Positions 8,417 through 18,500 of a DNA stretch of 64,000 nt are shown one piece after another. The notes beneath the pieces were generated by a model. That model worked only from the letters and a program-made list of their open reading frames with translations, made no database searches and was not told the origin of the DNA. Position 1 is the first letter of the stretch. Each line of letters opens with the position of its first letter. The translations under genes were made by a program, and so were the position numbers. Origin of the DNA: Streptomyces justiciae (GTDB lineage Bacteria > Actinomycetota > Actinomycetes > Streptomycetales > Streptomycetaceae); NCBI RefSeq assembly GCF_015163075.1, contig NZ_JADDXU010000028.1:45010-109009 (forward strand), written 5' to 3'.

Positions 8417-8442
8417 GCCGGCCCACCCGGAGGTGGACCGGC
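8417..8442. terminator. Bidirectional hairpin between thiD and rpmB
   Basis: Arms 8417-8427 and 8432-8442 pair with one mismatch around cgga. An A5 run precedes it on the plus strand, which gives a U-run for minus-strand transcription from rpmB. Confidence 0.8.
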
Positions 8443-8484
8443 TCAGTGCAGCGAACCAGCAGTGGCCGCGCGCTTAGCTGTGCG

Positions 8485-8670
8485 TCAGCGCGAGACCTTG
8501 CCGGCCTTGATGCACGAGGTGCAAGCGTTCACGCGCTTCGGCGTCCCGCCGACCACGGTACGGACGCGCTGGATGTTGGGGTTCCAGCGACGGGACGTAC
8601 GGCGGTGCGAGTGCGAGATGTTGTTGCCGAAGCCCGGCCCCTTGCCGCAGACGTCGCAGTTGGCAGCCAC
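8485..8670 (-). CDS. rpmB: 50S ribosomal protein L28
   Basis: 61 residues: MAANCDVCGKGPGFGNNISH, then SRRWNPNIQRVR and ACTSCIKAGKV. Two CxxC pairs (NCDVC and ACTSC) make this the zinc-binding (C+) form of L28. Streptomyces genomes usually carry C+ and C- paralogues swapped under zinc control, so a second copy may exist elsewhere. It is divergent from the DAK2 gene. Confidence 0.97.
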   Translation of the reverse strand: MAANCDVCGKGPGFGNNISHSHRRTSRRWNPNIQRVRTVVGGTPKRVNACTSCIKAGKVSR

Positions 8671-8926
8671 GGGTCACTCCAAAGACTTCAGATGCACTTA
8701 CGGTTGGATCCCGGCAAGCCGGGATCGAGATCGTAGGATCAGAGATCTGAGTGGCGCTGCCAGGGGAATGGCCCGATCGGATCGGGCAACCGGAGCAGCA
8801 TACAACGACTGCGCCAGTAGAACGAAACTACCATGGCTGCTCAGGGCCCTGCTCCCGGCCCTCTTCCGGTGGACACCTCCCCGGGGTCTACGCTGCGTCC
8901 ACGTCCAGCAGTCCAAGGAGGCGCAG

Positions 8927-10603
8927 GTGGCGCAGGTGCCGCAGACATTCTTCGATGCTCTCGCGGTGCGCACCTGGTGCGGTCTCGCGCTGGAGGCGCT
9001 CGGGCGGGCGCGCGAGGAGATCGACGCGATCAATGTCTATCCGGTGGCCGACGGCGACACCGGCACGAACCTGTATCTGACCGCCGAGTCCGCGGCGGCG
9101 GCCGTCGAGGCCGTCTTCACCGCCTACGACGAGAGCGGCAAGCCCTCTCTGGCCGACGCGGCCCGCGCGATGGCGCACGGCGCCCTCATAGGCGCCCGCG
9201 GGAACTCCGGGACGATCCTCGCCCAGCTGCTGCGCGGCATGGCCCAGGTCCTCGCCCGCGACGGTGAGGCGTCTCACACCGACGGGACCGGTCTCCGCCT
9301 CGCCCTGCGACGCGCGGCCGACTCCGCGCGCGAGGCCGTGGCCCACCCGGTGGAGGGCACCGTCCTGTCCGTCGCCTCGGCCGCGGCCGACGCCGCCGAG
9401 GGGAACGAGGGCGACTGCGGGGCGGTCGCGCGGGCCGCCTACGAAGGGGCGCGGGCGGCGCTCGCGGCGACCCCGGGGCAGCTGGCGGTCCTGGAGCGGG
9501 CCGGGGTGGTCGACGCGGGCGGCCGGGGGCTGGTGGCGGTGCTCGGGGCACTGGTGGAGACGTTCACCGGGGAGATGCCCCGAGTGGTGGCGGCTTCTTC
9601 CGTTGCGCACGCGCGCGTGGCTGCCGTTTCCGACACGGCGGCCGTGGACGAGTGCGCGGACGCGCCTTCGGAAGCCGGTGGGCCCGCCTTCGAGGTGATC
9701 TACCTCCTGGAGGCCGAGGACGCGGCCGTGGCGCGGCTGAGGACCCGCCTCGACGCCCTGGGGGACTCGCTCGTCGTCGTCGGGGGCGACGGGTTGTGGA
9801 ACGTCCATGTGCATGTCGACGACGCGGGCGCGGCCGTGGAGGCGGGCGTCGAGGCGGGGCGGCCGTACCGGATCCGGATCACGCACTTCGGGCTCGGTGA
9901 CGTCCACACGCGCGGGGGCGAGCGACCGCCCCGGGAACGGGTCCAGCGGGCTGTCGTGGCCGTCGTGCCCGGCGAGGGGCTGGCCGGGCTCTACACGGAG
10001 GCCGGCGCCACCACCGTGCTCGCGCGCCCCGGGGAGCCGCCCGCGAGCGGGGAGATCGTCGAGGCCGTACGACGGGCCCACGCGCGCGAGGTCGTGCTGC
10101 TGCCCAACGACGCCGACCTGCGCCACACCGCGGCCGCCGCCGCCGAGCAGGCCCGCACCGAGGGCATCCGGGTCGCGCTGATCCCGACCCGCTCCGCGGT
10201 CCAGGGCATCGCCGCGCTCGCCGTGCACGAACCCGAGCGCCGCTTCGACGAGGACGTCGTCTCGATGACCTCGGCCGCCGGCGCCACCCGCTACGCCGAG
10301 GTCGCCGTCGCCGAACGCCAGTCCTGGACCCTCGCCGGCATCTGCGAGGCGGGCGACGTCCTCGGCCTCATCGACGGCGACGTGGCCGTGATCGGCTCCG
10401 ACGTCACCGCCGCCGCCGAGACCGTCCTGGACCGCATGCTGTCGGCGGGCGGCGAACTCGTGACCCTCGTCCTCGGCGACGACGCCCCCGAGTCCATCGC
10501 CGACCATCTCGAAGCACGTGTCCGTGAGGCGTACCTCGCCGTCGACACGGTGGTGTACCGGGGCGGACGCCAGGGGGCGCTGCTCCTCATCGGGGTCGAG
10601 TAG
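8927..10603 (+). CDS. DAK2/DhaL-domain protein, FakA-like kinase
   Basis: 558 residues. The N-terminal DhaL domain (~1-200) shows INVYPVADGDTGTNLYLT (Asp cluster that binds Mg-ADP) and ALIGARGNSGTILAQLLRG. The middle and C-terminal parts carry HVHVDDAGAAVEAG, the EVVLLPNDADL block and a DegV/FakA-like end. In Firmicutes, FakA phosphorylates fatty acids bound to FakB and sits in an rpmB-fakA-recG neighbourhood; the same rpmB-DAK2-recG context is seen here. The start is the GTG at 8927, 5 nt after AAGGAGG; the longer frame to 8462 overlaps rpmB and is rejected. The substrate in Streptomyces is not shown by sequence. Confidence 0.9.
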   Translation: MAQVPQTFFDALAVRTWCGLALEALGRAREEIDAINVYPVADGDTGTNLYLTAESAAAAVEAVFTAYDESGKPSLADAARAMAHGALIGARGNSGTILAQLLRGMAQVLARDGEASHTDGTGLRLALRRAADSAREAVAHPVEGTVLSVASAAADAAEGNEGDCGAVARAAYEGARAALAATPGQLAVLERAGVVDAGGRGLVAVLGALVETFTGEMPRVVAASSVAHARVAAVSDTAAVDECADAPSEAGGPAFEVIYLLEAEDAAVARLRTRLDALGDSLVVVGGDGLWNVHVHVDDAGAAVEAGVEAGRPYRIRITHFGLGDVHTRGGERPPRERVQRAVVAVVPGEGLAGLYTEAGATTVLARPGEPPASGEIVEAVRRAHAREVVLLPNDADLRHTAAAAAEQARTEGIRVALIPTRSAVQGIAALAVHEPERRFDEDVVSMTSAAGATRYAEVAVAERQSWTLAGICEAGDVLGLIDGDVAVIGSDVTAAAETVLDRMLSAGGELVTLVLGDDAPESIADHLEARVREAYLAVDTVVYRGGRQGALLLIGVE

Positions 10604-10652
10604 CGGGTCGCCGACAGGCGTGGGGAGCCGTTGGGGGCTGCTGGGGGGCGCC

Positions 10653-13601
10653 CTAGTCGTCCAGCACCTGGAGCATCTGCCGGGCCTCCGCGCAGCGCGC
10701 CTCGGCCGTCTCGTCGTCCTCGCCTTCGTCGTACGCCCCATGGGCCTCGTACGGCTCGTAGTCCTCGTACGCCGCCAGCACCGCACGCGCGCGTGCCACC
10801 GCGCGGTCGGGGCGGCTGAGGTCGGCCTCCAGCCAGCCCGCGGCGAGCTCGGCGCCGGTACGGCTGTGCAGGGCCTCGTCGCCGAGGGACGCGAACACCA
10901 CGATGGCCTCGGTCATCTGGGCGAGGGCGTCCTCCAGGGCGGCCTGGATCGTCTCGTCCTCGGCGTCCTCGGCGGCCGAACGGGCGAGCAGGTCGCCGTA
11001 CTGCCGATGGGTGTGCCCGAGTTCGGCGACGAGCCGCTGCCGGGCCTCGTCGCCCACGGAGTCCGCGCCCAGCGCCTCCCCGCACTCCCGCACCGCCTCC
11101 GCCATCAGCTCCCGGGCCTCGTCCTGCCCGCCCTCCGCGCGCAGCGCCAGCCACGCGCGGGCGCGCAGCGAGCGGACCAGCCCGTGCACGTCACCGACCT
11201 CGCGCCACAGCTCGCCCGCGCGCGTGTACGCACGGTCGGCCTCGTCGGGCAGCCCGGCCTGACTGAGCGACTCCCCGGCGAGGTGGGCCAGCGTCGCGTG
11301 GTCCTGCTGCTCGGGCCACTCGCGCGCGATCTCGGCGGCCCGGAGGCGGTGCTCGGCGGCCTCACGGTGTTCGCCGAGCTCGCTCAGACAGTCGCCGAGC
11401 CACCACTGCGCCTGGACGACCGCGGCGTCGCCGTGCGTGTCGACGCTCAGGTCGGGCAGCGCCGACTCCAGCACCGCCGCCGCCTCGGCCCACCGGCCCT
11501 GCCGCAGCAGGAACCCGCCGAGCAGATGCCGCGCCCAAGCGCCGAGCGTGGGTCCGGCACCGGCCTCGTCGGCCCAGTGCGCCGCCTCCAGGGCCTGCTC
11601 CGCGGCCTCCTCCGGCTGTCCCGTGCCGCCGAGCACCTCGGCGAGCTGGAGGTGCAGCTGGGCCCGCCCGGTGGCCTCCAGATACGGTTCGCCGTGCGTC
11701 AGGGCCGCCCGCAGCGCCCACTCGGCCTGCCCGATGTCGCCGAGATGGTGGGCGAGCCCGGCCAGCCTGGCCTGGTACTCCACCGCGAACCACGGCAGCC
11801 CCGCCGCCACGAACCCCTCAGCGGCCCGCGCGAACAGCTCGGCGGCCCTCGGCAGGTCCCCGGCGTGCGCCGCCAGCTCCGCGAGCATGGCCCGCGCCTC
11901 GGCGTCCCGCGAGCCGAGCCGCACGTCCTCGCCGACCCGCCCGTCGACGAGCGCGAGCACCTCCCGGACGGCGGCCTCGGCCTCCGCCAGGACCGACGCC
12001 GGTACGGCGCCCTCCTCCTCGGCCGCCTGCACCCGCCGCAGCAGGATCCGCGCCCGCCCCATCAGCACCGACGCCGTCTGCCGTACGCCGGTGCCGTCCT
12101 CGGCGTACAGGGCGAGCGCCTCGTCGTACGGCCCCGCGACCGCGGCCAGCGCGCCCTCCACGTCACCGGCGAGGGCCCGCATGAACGCCCCACGCGTGCG
12201 TGCCGCCAACGCCTCCCCTGGATCGCCCGCCGTCGCGTAGAGCTCGGCGGCGTGCTCGAACAGGTCGAGGCCCGCGGGGCCCAGGTCCATCGCCCGGTGG
12301 TCGACGATCTCCGCCTGGTCACGCGGGTCGAGCTCGACGCCCTCCGCGGCCCGCGCGACCGCCGCCCACGCCTCCACGGCGTTCGGCTGGAGGCCGTCCG
12401 AGAGGCGGCGTGCCTCGGCGATCAGGGCGGTGAGGTCGGTCTCCGGTGCGGCCGGCGGGGGAGGCGCGGCCGGGGCGGTGGCCTGGCGGGCGGCGCGCAC
12501 GCCCAACGGCAGCCGCTCGACCAGCGGTTCCTGCGCCATACGCGCGCGTGCCCGGTCGCTGACGTACGTCGTGCCATTGCGCCGGTCGAACTGGCCGGCC
12601 AGGTCCAGGGCCTCCGCACGCGCGTGTGCGGCGAGTTCGCGGGCCGTCCACGTCCGGCCGGCCGGTCCCGGCACCTGGCGGTCGCCCAGGCCGAGGCCGG
12701 TCAGCCGGTCCATGAGCAGCGTGACCACGCTCAGGAACTCCAGCTTGCCGCGCGGATGCCCGGCATCCGTGAAGTACGCCGGGCGCTCCGCGAGCAGCTC
12801 CAGGCCACGGGCCTCGTTGCCGGTCAGCGCGCAGAACTCCACATGGTCGGCGTACGCGGTGCGCATGCTCTCCATGGCCCGCACCAGCCGGAAGCCCCGC
12901 AGATGGTTGGCCCGTGCCGCGTCCAGGCGGCCCAGCCGCAGCAGCGGGACCAGGGAGGACGCGAGGACCGCGTGCGGTTCGTGCGCGCAGGTGAACTCGC
13001 CCTCCAGGACCGGCGCCCACAGCCGGAGCGCCTCCGCGTCCCGGCCCTGCTCCGCCCGCCACCAGCCCTGCCCGTTCAGCTCGCACGCGTGGCAGTCGGC
13101 CATGGCGTCCCGGTCGGCGGCCAGCCACGCGGTGAACGCCCGCTCCGCGCGCGCGGTGTCCCCGACATGCGCGGCCACGGTGAACTCGACGCTGCGCACC
13201 GCCCGTTCGGAGTGCCCGGCGAGCCGGTAGCGGTGCTCCATCTCGCCGAGCCACTTCTCTATCGAGGCGAGCGGGATGTGCGGCTGGTCCAGCATCCCGG
13301 ACGACATCCACTTGAAGACCCAGTGCAGCGAATGGGTCTCGTACTCGTCGAAGTCCTCGGGCCGCTCGTCCCACATGCGCAGCAGACGCGCGAAGGGGAC
13401 GAACATCTTGTCCTTCTCGGAGCTGTAGTTGTAGACCTTCAGCTGGTGTCCGAGCGCCTCGATCACGGCGAGCGGGATGTTCAGCTTCTCCGCCTCGGCC
13501 AGCAGCTGCTCCGCGCGCGCGTTGCGGGCGGGGCCCTCAGGCTGCTCGCCGTTCTCCGCCATCGCCCGGCGCAGTGCGTCGAAGTCCGTGATCTCCCCCA
13601 T
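10653..13601 (-). CDS. Large tetratricopeptide-repeat-like protein coupled to the HSP90 gene
   Basis: 982 residues and no signal peptide. The first ~60 residues are charged. Residues ~60-330 hold a conserved helical region (FVPFARLLRMWDERPEDFDE, then alternating 34-residue-like helices). A Pro/Ala linker falls near residue ~380, and from ~390 to the end there are many degenerate TPR-like helical pairs (for example ARAMLAELAAHAGDLPRAAEL, LGGFLLRQGRWAEAAAVLE). The last ~25 residues are very acidic (Glu/Asp/Tyr). The ATG overlaps the stop of the upstream HSP90-family gene (TGATG), so expression is tied. A scaffold or co-chaperone role is inferred from that pairing; no enzyme motif is seen. It may be annotated elsewhere simply as a TPR protein. 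Confidence 0.85.
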   Translation of the reverse strand: MGEITDFDALRRAMAENGEQPEGPARNARAEQLLAEAEKLNIPLAVIEALGHQLKVYNYSSEKDKMFVPFARLLRMWDERPEDFDEYETHSLHWVFKWMSSGMLDQPHIPLASIEKWLGEMEHRYRLAGHSERAVRSVEFTVAAHVGDTARAERAFTAWLAADRDAMADCHACELNGQGWWRAEQGRDAEALRLWAPVLEGEFTCAHEPHAVLASSLVPLLRLGRLDAARANHLRGFRLVRAMESMRTAYADHVEFCALTGNEARGLELLAERPAYFTDAGHPRGKLEFLSVVTLLMDRLTGLGLGDRQVPGPAGRTWTARELAAHARAEALDLAGQFDRRNGTTYVSDRARARMAQEPLVERLPLGVRAARQATAPAAPPPPAAPETDLTALIAEARRLSDGLQPNAVEAWAAVARAAEGVELDPRDQAEIVDHRAMDLGPAGLDLFEHAAELYATAGDPGEALAARTRGAFMRALAGDVEGALAAVAGPYDEALALYAEDGTGVRQTASVLMGRARILLRRVQAAEEEGAVPASVLAEAEAAVREVLALVDGRVGEDVRLGSRDAEARAMLAELAAHAGDLPRAAELFARAAEGFVAAGLPWFAVEYQARLAGLAHHLGDIGQAEWALRAALTHGEPYLEATGRAQLHLQLAEVLGGTGQPEEAAEQALEAAHWADEAGAGPTLGAWARHLLGGFLLRQGRWAEAAAVLESALPDLSVDTHGDAAVVQAQWWLGDCLSELGEHREAAEHRLRAAEIAREWPEQQDHATLAHLAGESLSQAGLPDEADRAYTRAGELWREVGDVHGLVRSLRARAWLALRAEGGQDEARELMAEAVRECGEALGADSVGDEARQRLVAELGHTHRQYGDLLARSAAEDAEDETIQAALEDALAQMTEAIVVFASLGDEALHSRTGAELAAGWLEADLSRPDRAVARARAVLAAYEDYEPYEAHGAYDEGEDDETAEARCAEARQMLQVLDD

Positions 13602-15424
13602 CAGTGCCCCTCCTCGCCGTTCGTCGCCCACTCCAGCAGTCCGATGAAGGCCCGGTTCAGCAGCGCCGAGTCCGCGGGCCTGAGCGGCCGCTGCGCCATC
13701 AGCAGCGCCTGCCCGTACAGGGACTCCGTGGCGGTGCCGATCAGTTCCGGCCCGCGCAGCGAACTGATCCGCCGGATCAGCGGGTTGAGGTGGTTGAGCA
13801 CCAGACGCGCGCGGGGAGCGGTGCCGCGCAGCGAGCCGAGGATGCCCGCCCACAGGTCGTCCGCCTGCGCCTCGGCGTCCGCGCGGGCCTGCTCGTGGCG
13901 GGCCGCGCGGTCGTCCAGGTGCAGCGCGGGCACGGTGAGCGGGTGGAACGCACGCAGGACGACGTCACAGCCCAGCGGGTCGAGCGTGGCCCGCGCGGCG
14001 GCCAGGAAGCCGGCCAGCGCCAGCTCCTCCGCCGGGTCGACGGAGTCCAGATGCGCGGTCACGGTCTCCGCGTCCAGCTCCGCGACCACCGTCCCCGGCC
14101 GCACTGACGGCAGCGCCTGGACCAGGTCGCTGTCGTACGTGTAACCGCCGTTGACCACCCCGATGCCCTGCGCGGACGCGATCGGCGCGACCTGCCGGAA
14201 CTCCTCGACGGTCCGCGTGAAGTGCACGACCGGGTGCCGCCGCGCGAACTCCTCCAGGGACACCTGCCCGTCCGTCGTCTCGAAGGGCAGCCACGGCAGC
14301 ATCGTGCGCAGCATCTCCGCGTCGTGCCGCGCCAGCGACTTCACGCCCAGGTGGTGGACCGACAGAAACGCCGCGAGCCGTTCCGGATCGCCCGCGGCGA
14401 GTCCTGTCAGCCAGGACCGAATCCTTTCGCCGAGCGCCTCCCGTACGGCGGCCAGCGTCTCGTCCTCGTACAGCGCCTCCCGCGACGCCGTGGGCCGCAG
14501 ACTGTCCGTGTCGAGCACGCACCGCACGAAGAACGCCCAGTCCGGCAGCAGCTGTTCGGCCCGCTCGGTCAGCAGCATCCCCTTGAGGTGGACGCGATGC
14601 GTGGCCCGCTGCGCCGGACTGACCGCCGACGGCAGGACGTACGCCACCCCGCGGACGCCCGCGAGCGGCACGTTCAGCTCGATCGAGTCCAGCGGAGTGA
14701 ACCCGAACAGGTCATGACAGTGCCGCGCCAGGGCCACCCTCCGGCCGGCGGGGGAGGGGTACGACCGGTCCCAGGGCGCCGGCAGCTCGGTGACCGCCTC
14801 GCCGTCCACCCGCACGTCGTACGGCAGCAGCGCGCCGAAGTCCCGCGCCAGCGCCAGGACCTTCTCCGGCGCCAGCCACTCCCCGGCCCCCGCCCGCGCC
14901 GTCAACTGCACGGTGGTGCCGGGCTCGGGCCGGGCCTCGGGCGCCAACGTCCGCACGGTGTACGAACCGTCGTCGCTCGCCGTCCACTCCACCGGCGCCG
15001 CGTCCGGCGTACGCGCGCTGCGGCTCACCACCCGGATCCGCTCGGCCACCACGAAACAGGCGAGCAGCCCGATGCCGAACTGCCCGAGGAACTCGGACCG
15101 CGCCTCCTGGATCCCGTCGGCCCGCTTCGAACTGCGGCCGATGGTGGCCAGCAGCTCGTGCACGTCCGTCTCGGTGAGCCCGACGCCGGAGTCCTCGACC
15201 CGCAGGGCGCCGCCCGCCGCGTACAGCCGCACCTCCGCCGGGGCGCCCGGCTCCTCGGCCCGCCGGGCGGTGACGGCGTCCACGGCGTTCTGCAGCAGCT
15301 CGCGCAGATAGACCTTCGGACTGGAGTAGAGGTGATGGGAGAGCAGGTCCACCAGACCACGCAGGTCGACCTGGAAGGTGTGGGACGGAGAAGCCTGGGA
15401 TGCCTGTGAGGTCTGGGAGTCCAT
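13601..15424 (-). CDS. HSP90-family protein (actinobacterial HtpG-like ATPase)
   Basis: 607 residues. The GHKL ATPase domain shows YLRELLQNAVDAV (catalytic Glu and Mg-binding Asn), RVEDSGVGLTETD (DxGxG), IGRSSKR (lid) and GQFGIGLLACFVVAER. A middle domain with VHLKGMLLTERAEQLLPDWAFFVRCVLDTD and the TASREALYED catalytic-loop equivalent follows, then a shortened C-terminal part. It differs from classical HtpG in length and in the C-terminus, and has no MEEVD tail. The start ATG 15424 is followed by a Ser/Gln-rich leader. It is divergent from recG and translationally coupled to the TPR gene downstream. Clients are unknown. Confidence 0.92.
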   Translation of the reverse strand: MDSQTSQASQASPSHTFQVDLRGLVDLLSHHLYSSPKVYLRELLQNAVDAVTARRAEEPGAPAEVRLYAAGGALRVEDSGVGLTETDVHELLATIGRSSKRADGIQEARSEFLGQFGIGLLACFVVAERIRVVSRSARTPDAAPVEWTASDDGSYTVRTLAPEARPEPGTTVQLTARAGAGEWLAPEKVLALARDFGALLPYDVRVDGEAVTELPAPWDRSYPSPAGRRVALARHCHDLFGFTPLDSIELNVPLAGVRGVAYVLPSAVSPAQRATHRVHLKGMLLTERAEQLLPDWAFFVRCVLDTDSLRPTASREALYEDETLAAVREALGERIRSWLTGLAAGDPERLAAFLSVHHLGVKSLARHDAEMLRTMLPWLPFETTDGQVSLEEFARRHPVVHFTRTVEEFRQVAPIASAQGIGVVNGGYTYDSDLVQALPSVRPGTVVAELDAETVTAHLDSVDPAEELALAGFLAAARATLDPLGCDVVLRAFHPLTVPALHLDDRAARHEQARADAEAQADDLWAGILGSLRGTAPRARLVLNHLNPLIRRISSLRGPELIGTATESLYGQALLMAQRPLRPADSALLNRAFIGLLEWATNGEEGH

Positions 15425-15594
15425 CGCAACGGCGCCGTGGGCGGGGGACGGTCTACGGCGCGGGGTCGGGCGGTCCCGGTGGGGCGGTGACCGCGGAGGG
15501 GATGGCCGGAGGCGCGCCATCCTAAAGCCGGAACAGCCCGCCTGACCAGGTGTTTCGCAAGACGTATACGGCAATGTCAGTGGCGTGGTGTGCA

Positions 15595-18500
15595 ATGGAT
15601 CTCGTGCCCGCACTCGAAGAACCACTGAAAAAGGTGCTCGGCCCACCCACCGCGAAGGTGATGGCCGAGCACCTCGGCCTGCACACCGTCGGCGACCTCC
15701 TGCACCACTACCCGCGCAGATACGAGGAGCGGGGCCAGCTCACCCACCTGGCCGACCTCCCCATGGACGAGCACGTCACGGTCGTGGCGATGGTCGCCGA
15801 CGCCCGCCTGCACACCTTCGCCTCCGCCAAGGCCCCGCGAGGCAAGGGCCAGCGCCTCGAAGTGACCATCACGGACGGCAACGGCCGCCTCCAACTGGTC
15901 TTCTTCGGCAACGGCGTCCACAAGCCCCACAAGGAGCTCCTGCCCGGCACACGCGCGATGTTCGCGGGCAAGGTCTCCGTCTTCAACCGCCGACTCCAAC
16001 TGGCACATCCGGCGTACGAGTTGCTGCGCGGTGCCGACGACGAGGCGACGGAGACGGTCGAGACCTGGGCCGGCGCCCTCATCCCGATCTACCCCGCCAC
16101 GGCCAAGCTGGAGTCCTGGAAGATCGGCAAGGCGATCCAGACGGTCCTGCCGAGCGCCCAGGAGGCGGTCGACCCGCTCCCGGACTCCCTCCGCGAGGGC
16201 CGAGGGCTCCTGCCGCTGCCGGAGGCCCTCCTCAAGATCCACCGCCCGCACACCAAGGCCGACATCGAGGACGCCCGCTCCCGCCTCAAATGGGACGAGG
16301 CCTTCGTCCTCCAGGTCGCCCTCGCCCGCCGCCGCCACGCCGACGCCCAGCTCCCGGCGGTCGCCCGCCGCCCCAAGCCGGACGGCCTCCTCACGGCCTT
16401 CGACGACCGCCTCCCCTTCACCCTCACGGAGGGCCAGCAGAAGGTCTCCAAGGAGATCTTCGACGACCTGGCGACGGAGCATCCGATGCACCGGCTGTTG
16501 CAGGGCGAGGTCGGATCGGGCAAGGCACAACCCCTTGACTCGCTGGTGCTGACTCCCACCGGTTTCCGTCGTATGGGGGACCTGAAGGTGGGGGATGAAG
16601 TTGTCGTGCCCGACGGAGAGATCGCGCTGATCGACGGTGTCTTCCCGCAAGGAGAGCGCGACGTCTGGCGGCTGGTGCTGTCCGACGGCAGCTCTGTCGA
16701 GTGCGACGACGAACATCTCTGGATCGTCGGTACCAGTTGCGGATGGCACCGAGGGCAGGCGCCGAAGATCATGACCAGTCGGGAGATCCGTCTGGACACG
16801 TTCAAGGCGAACGGCTCCTCGAAGTGGTACATCCCGGCCGCGACCCCCGTCGACCTCGGCGGCGACACAGGACTGCCCCTGGATCCCTACCTGTTCGGTC
16901 TGCTCCTGGGTGACGGCTCGTTCCGGCACAACCTGCGGTTGTCCACGATCGACGACGAGATCCGTGATGCCGCGGCGGCAGCTGTCGCGCCGGAATGCCG
17001 GTTGGTGCCGGTGAAGGGCTCTGGCTGCGACTACACGATCCAGCTGACACAACGTGCCGGCGGTGTCCGAAATCCCGTGATCCAGATCTTGCGCGACCTG
17101 AACCTGTGGGGCGTGACGTCACACGACAAGTTCGTGCCCTGCGAATTCAAGAACACGTCGATCAAGAATCGTCTGTCCCTGCTGCAAGGTCTGCTGGACA
17201 CGGACGGCACTGTCCAGGCGGACGGCATGAGCATCTCGCTCTGTTCGGCGTCACGCAGGCTCGCAGACGACGTCGCCTGGCTCGTGCGCTCGCTGGGTGG
17301 CCGCGCACGAGTCCTGCCGAAGCGAGCCGCTTTCAACGTCTCGGTGGCCCTGCCCGAGGAGTACGCGCCATTCCGGCTGGCCCGTAAGGCTGCACGCGTA
17401 CACCCCCGGCCGAAATACAACACCTTCAGGCGGGGAATCCGGGCTGTCGAATACGTGGGACGCAAGCCGGTCCAGTGCATCAGCGTCGCCCACCCGAGCC
17501 ATGCCTATGTCACCGACAACTTCACGGTCACCCACAACACCATGGTCGCTTTGCGCGCCATGCTCGCCACCGTCGACGCCGGCGGTCAGGCCGCCATGCT
17601 CGCGCCCACCGAGGTGCTCGCCCAGCAGCACCACCGCTCGGTCGTCGAGATGATGGGTGAGCTGGCCGAGGGCGGGATGCTGGGCGGGGCCGAGCACGCC
17701 ACCAAGGTGGTGCTGCTGACCGGGTCCATGGGAGCGGCCGCGCGGAAACAGGCACTGCTCGACCTCGTCACCGGCGAGGCCGGCATCGTCATCGGCACGC
17801 ACGCGCTGATCGAGGACAAGGTCCAGTTCCACGACCTCGGCCTGGTCGTCGTCGACGAACAGCACCGCTTCGGCGTCGAGCAGCGCGACGCCCTGCGCGG
17901 CAAGGGCAAACAGCCCCCGCACCTCCTCGTGATGACGGCCACGCCCATCCCGCGCACGGTCGCGATGACGGTCTTCGGCGACCTTGAGACCTCCGTTCTC
18001 GACCAGCTCCCGGCCGGCCGCTCGCCGATCGCCAGCCATGTCGTCCCGGCCGCCGACAAGCCCCACTTCCTGGCCCGCGCCTGGGAACGCGTGCGCGAGG
18101 AGGTGGAGAACGGCCATCAGGGGTACGTCGTCTGCCCCCGCATCGGCGATGACGAGGACGACCCCAAGAAGGTCCGCAAGTCCGCGGAGGACGAGGCCGA
18201 GAAGCGCCCGCCGCTGGCCGTCCTGGAGATCGCCGACCAACTCACCAAGGGCCCGCTGAGCGGGCTGCGGGTCGAGGTCCTGCACGGCCGTATGCATCCC
18301 GACGACAAGGACGCGGTCATGCGCCGCTTCGCCGCCGGCGAGACCCATGTCCTGGTCGCCACCACGGTCATCGAGGTCGGCGTCAACGTCCCCAACGCCA
18401 CCGCCATGGTGATCATGGACGCCGACCGCTTCGGCGTCTCCCAGCTCCACCAGCTCCGCGGCCGGGTGGGCCGAGGCTCCGCGGCGGGCCTCTGCCTCCT

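Noticed and set aside
8462..8926. N-terminal extension of the DAK2 protein
   Set aside because: It would read through rpmB on the other strand; a strong AAGGAGG directs translation to 8927.
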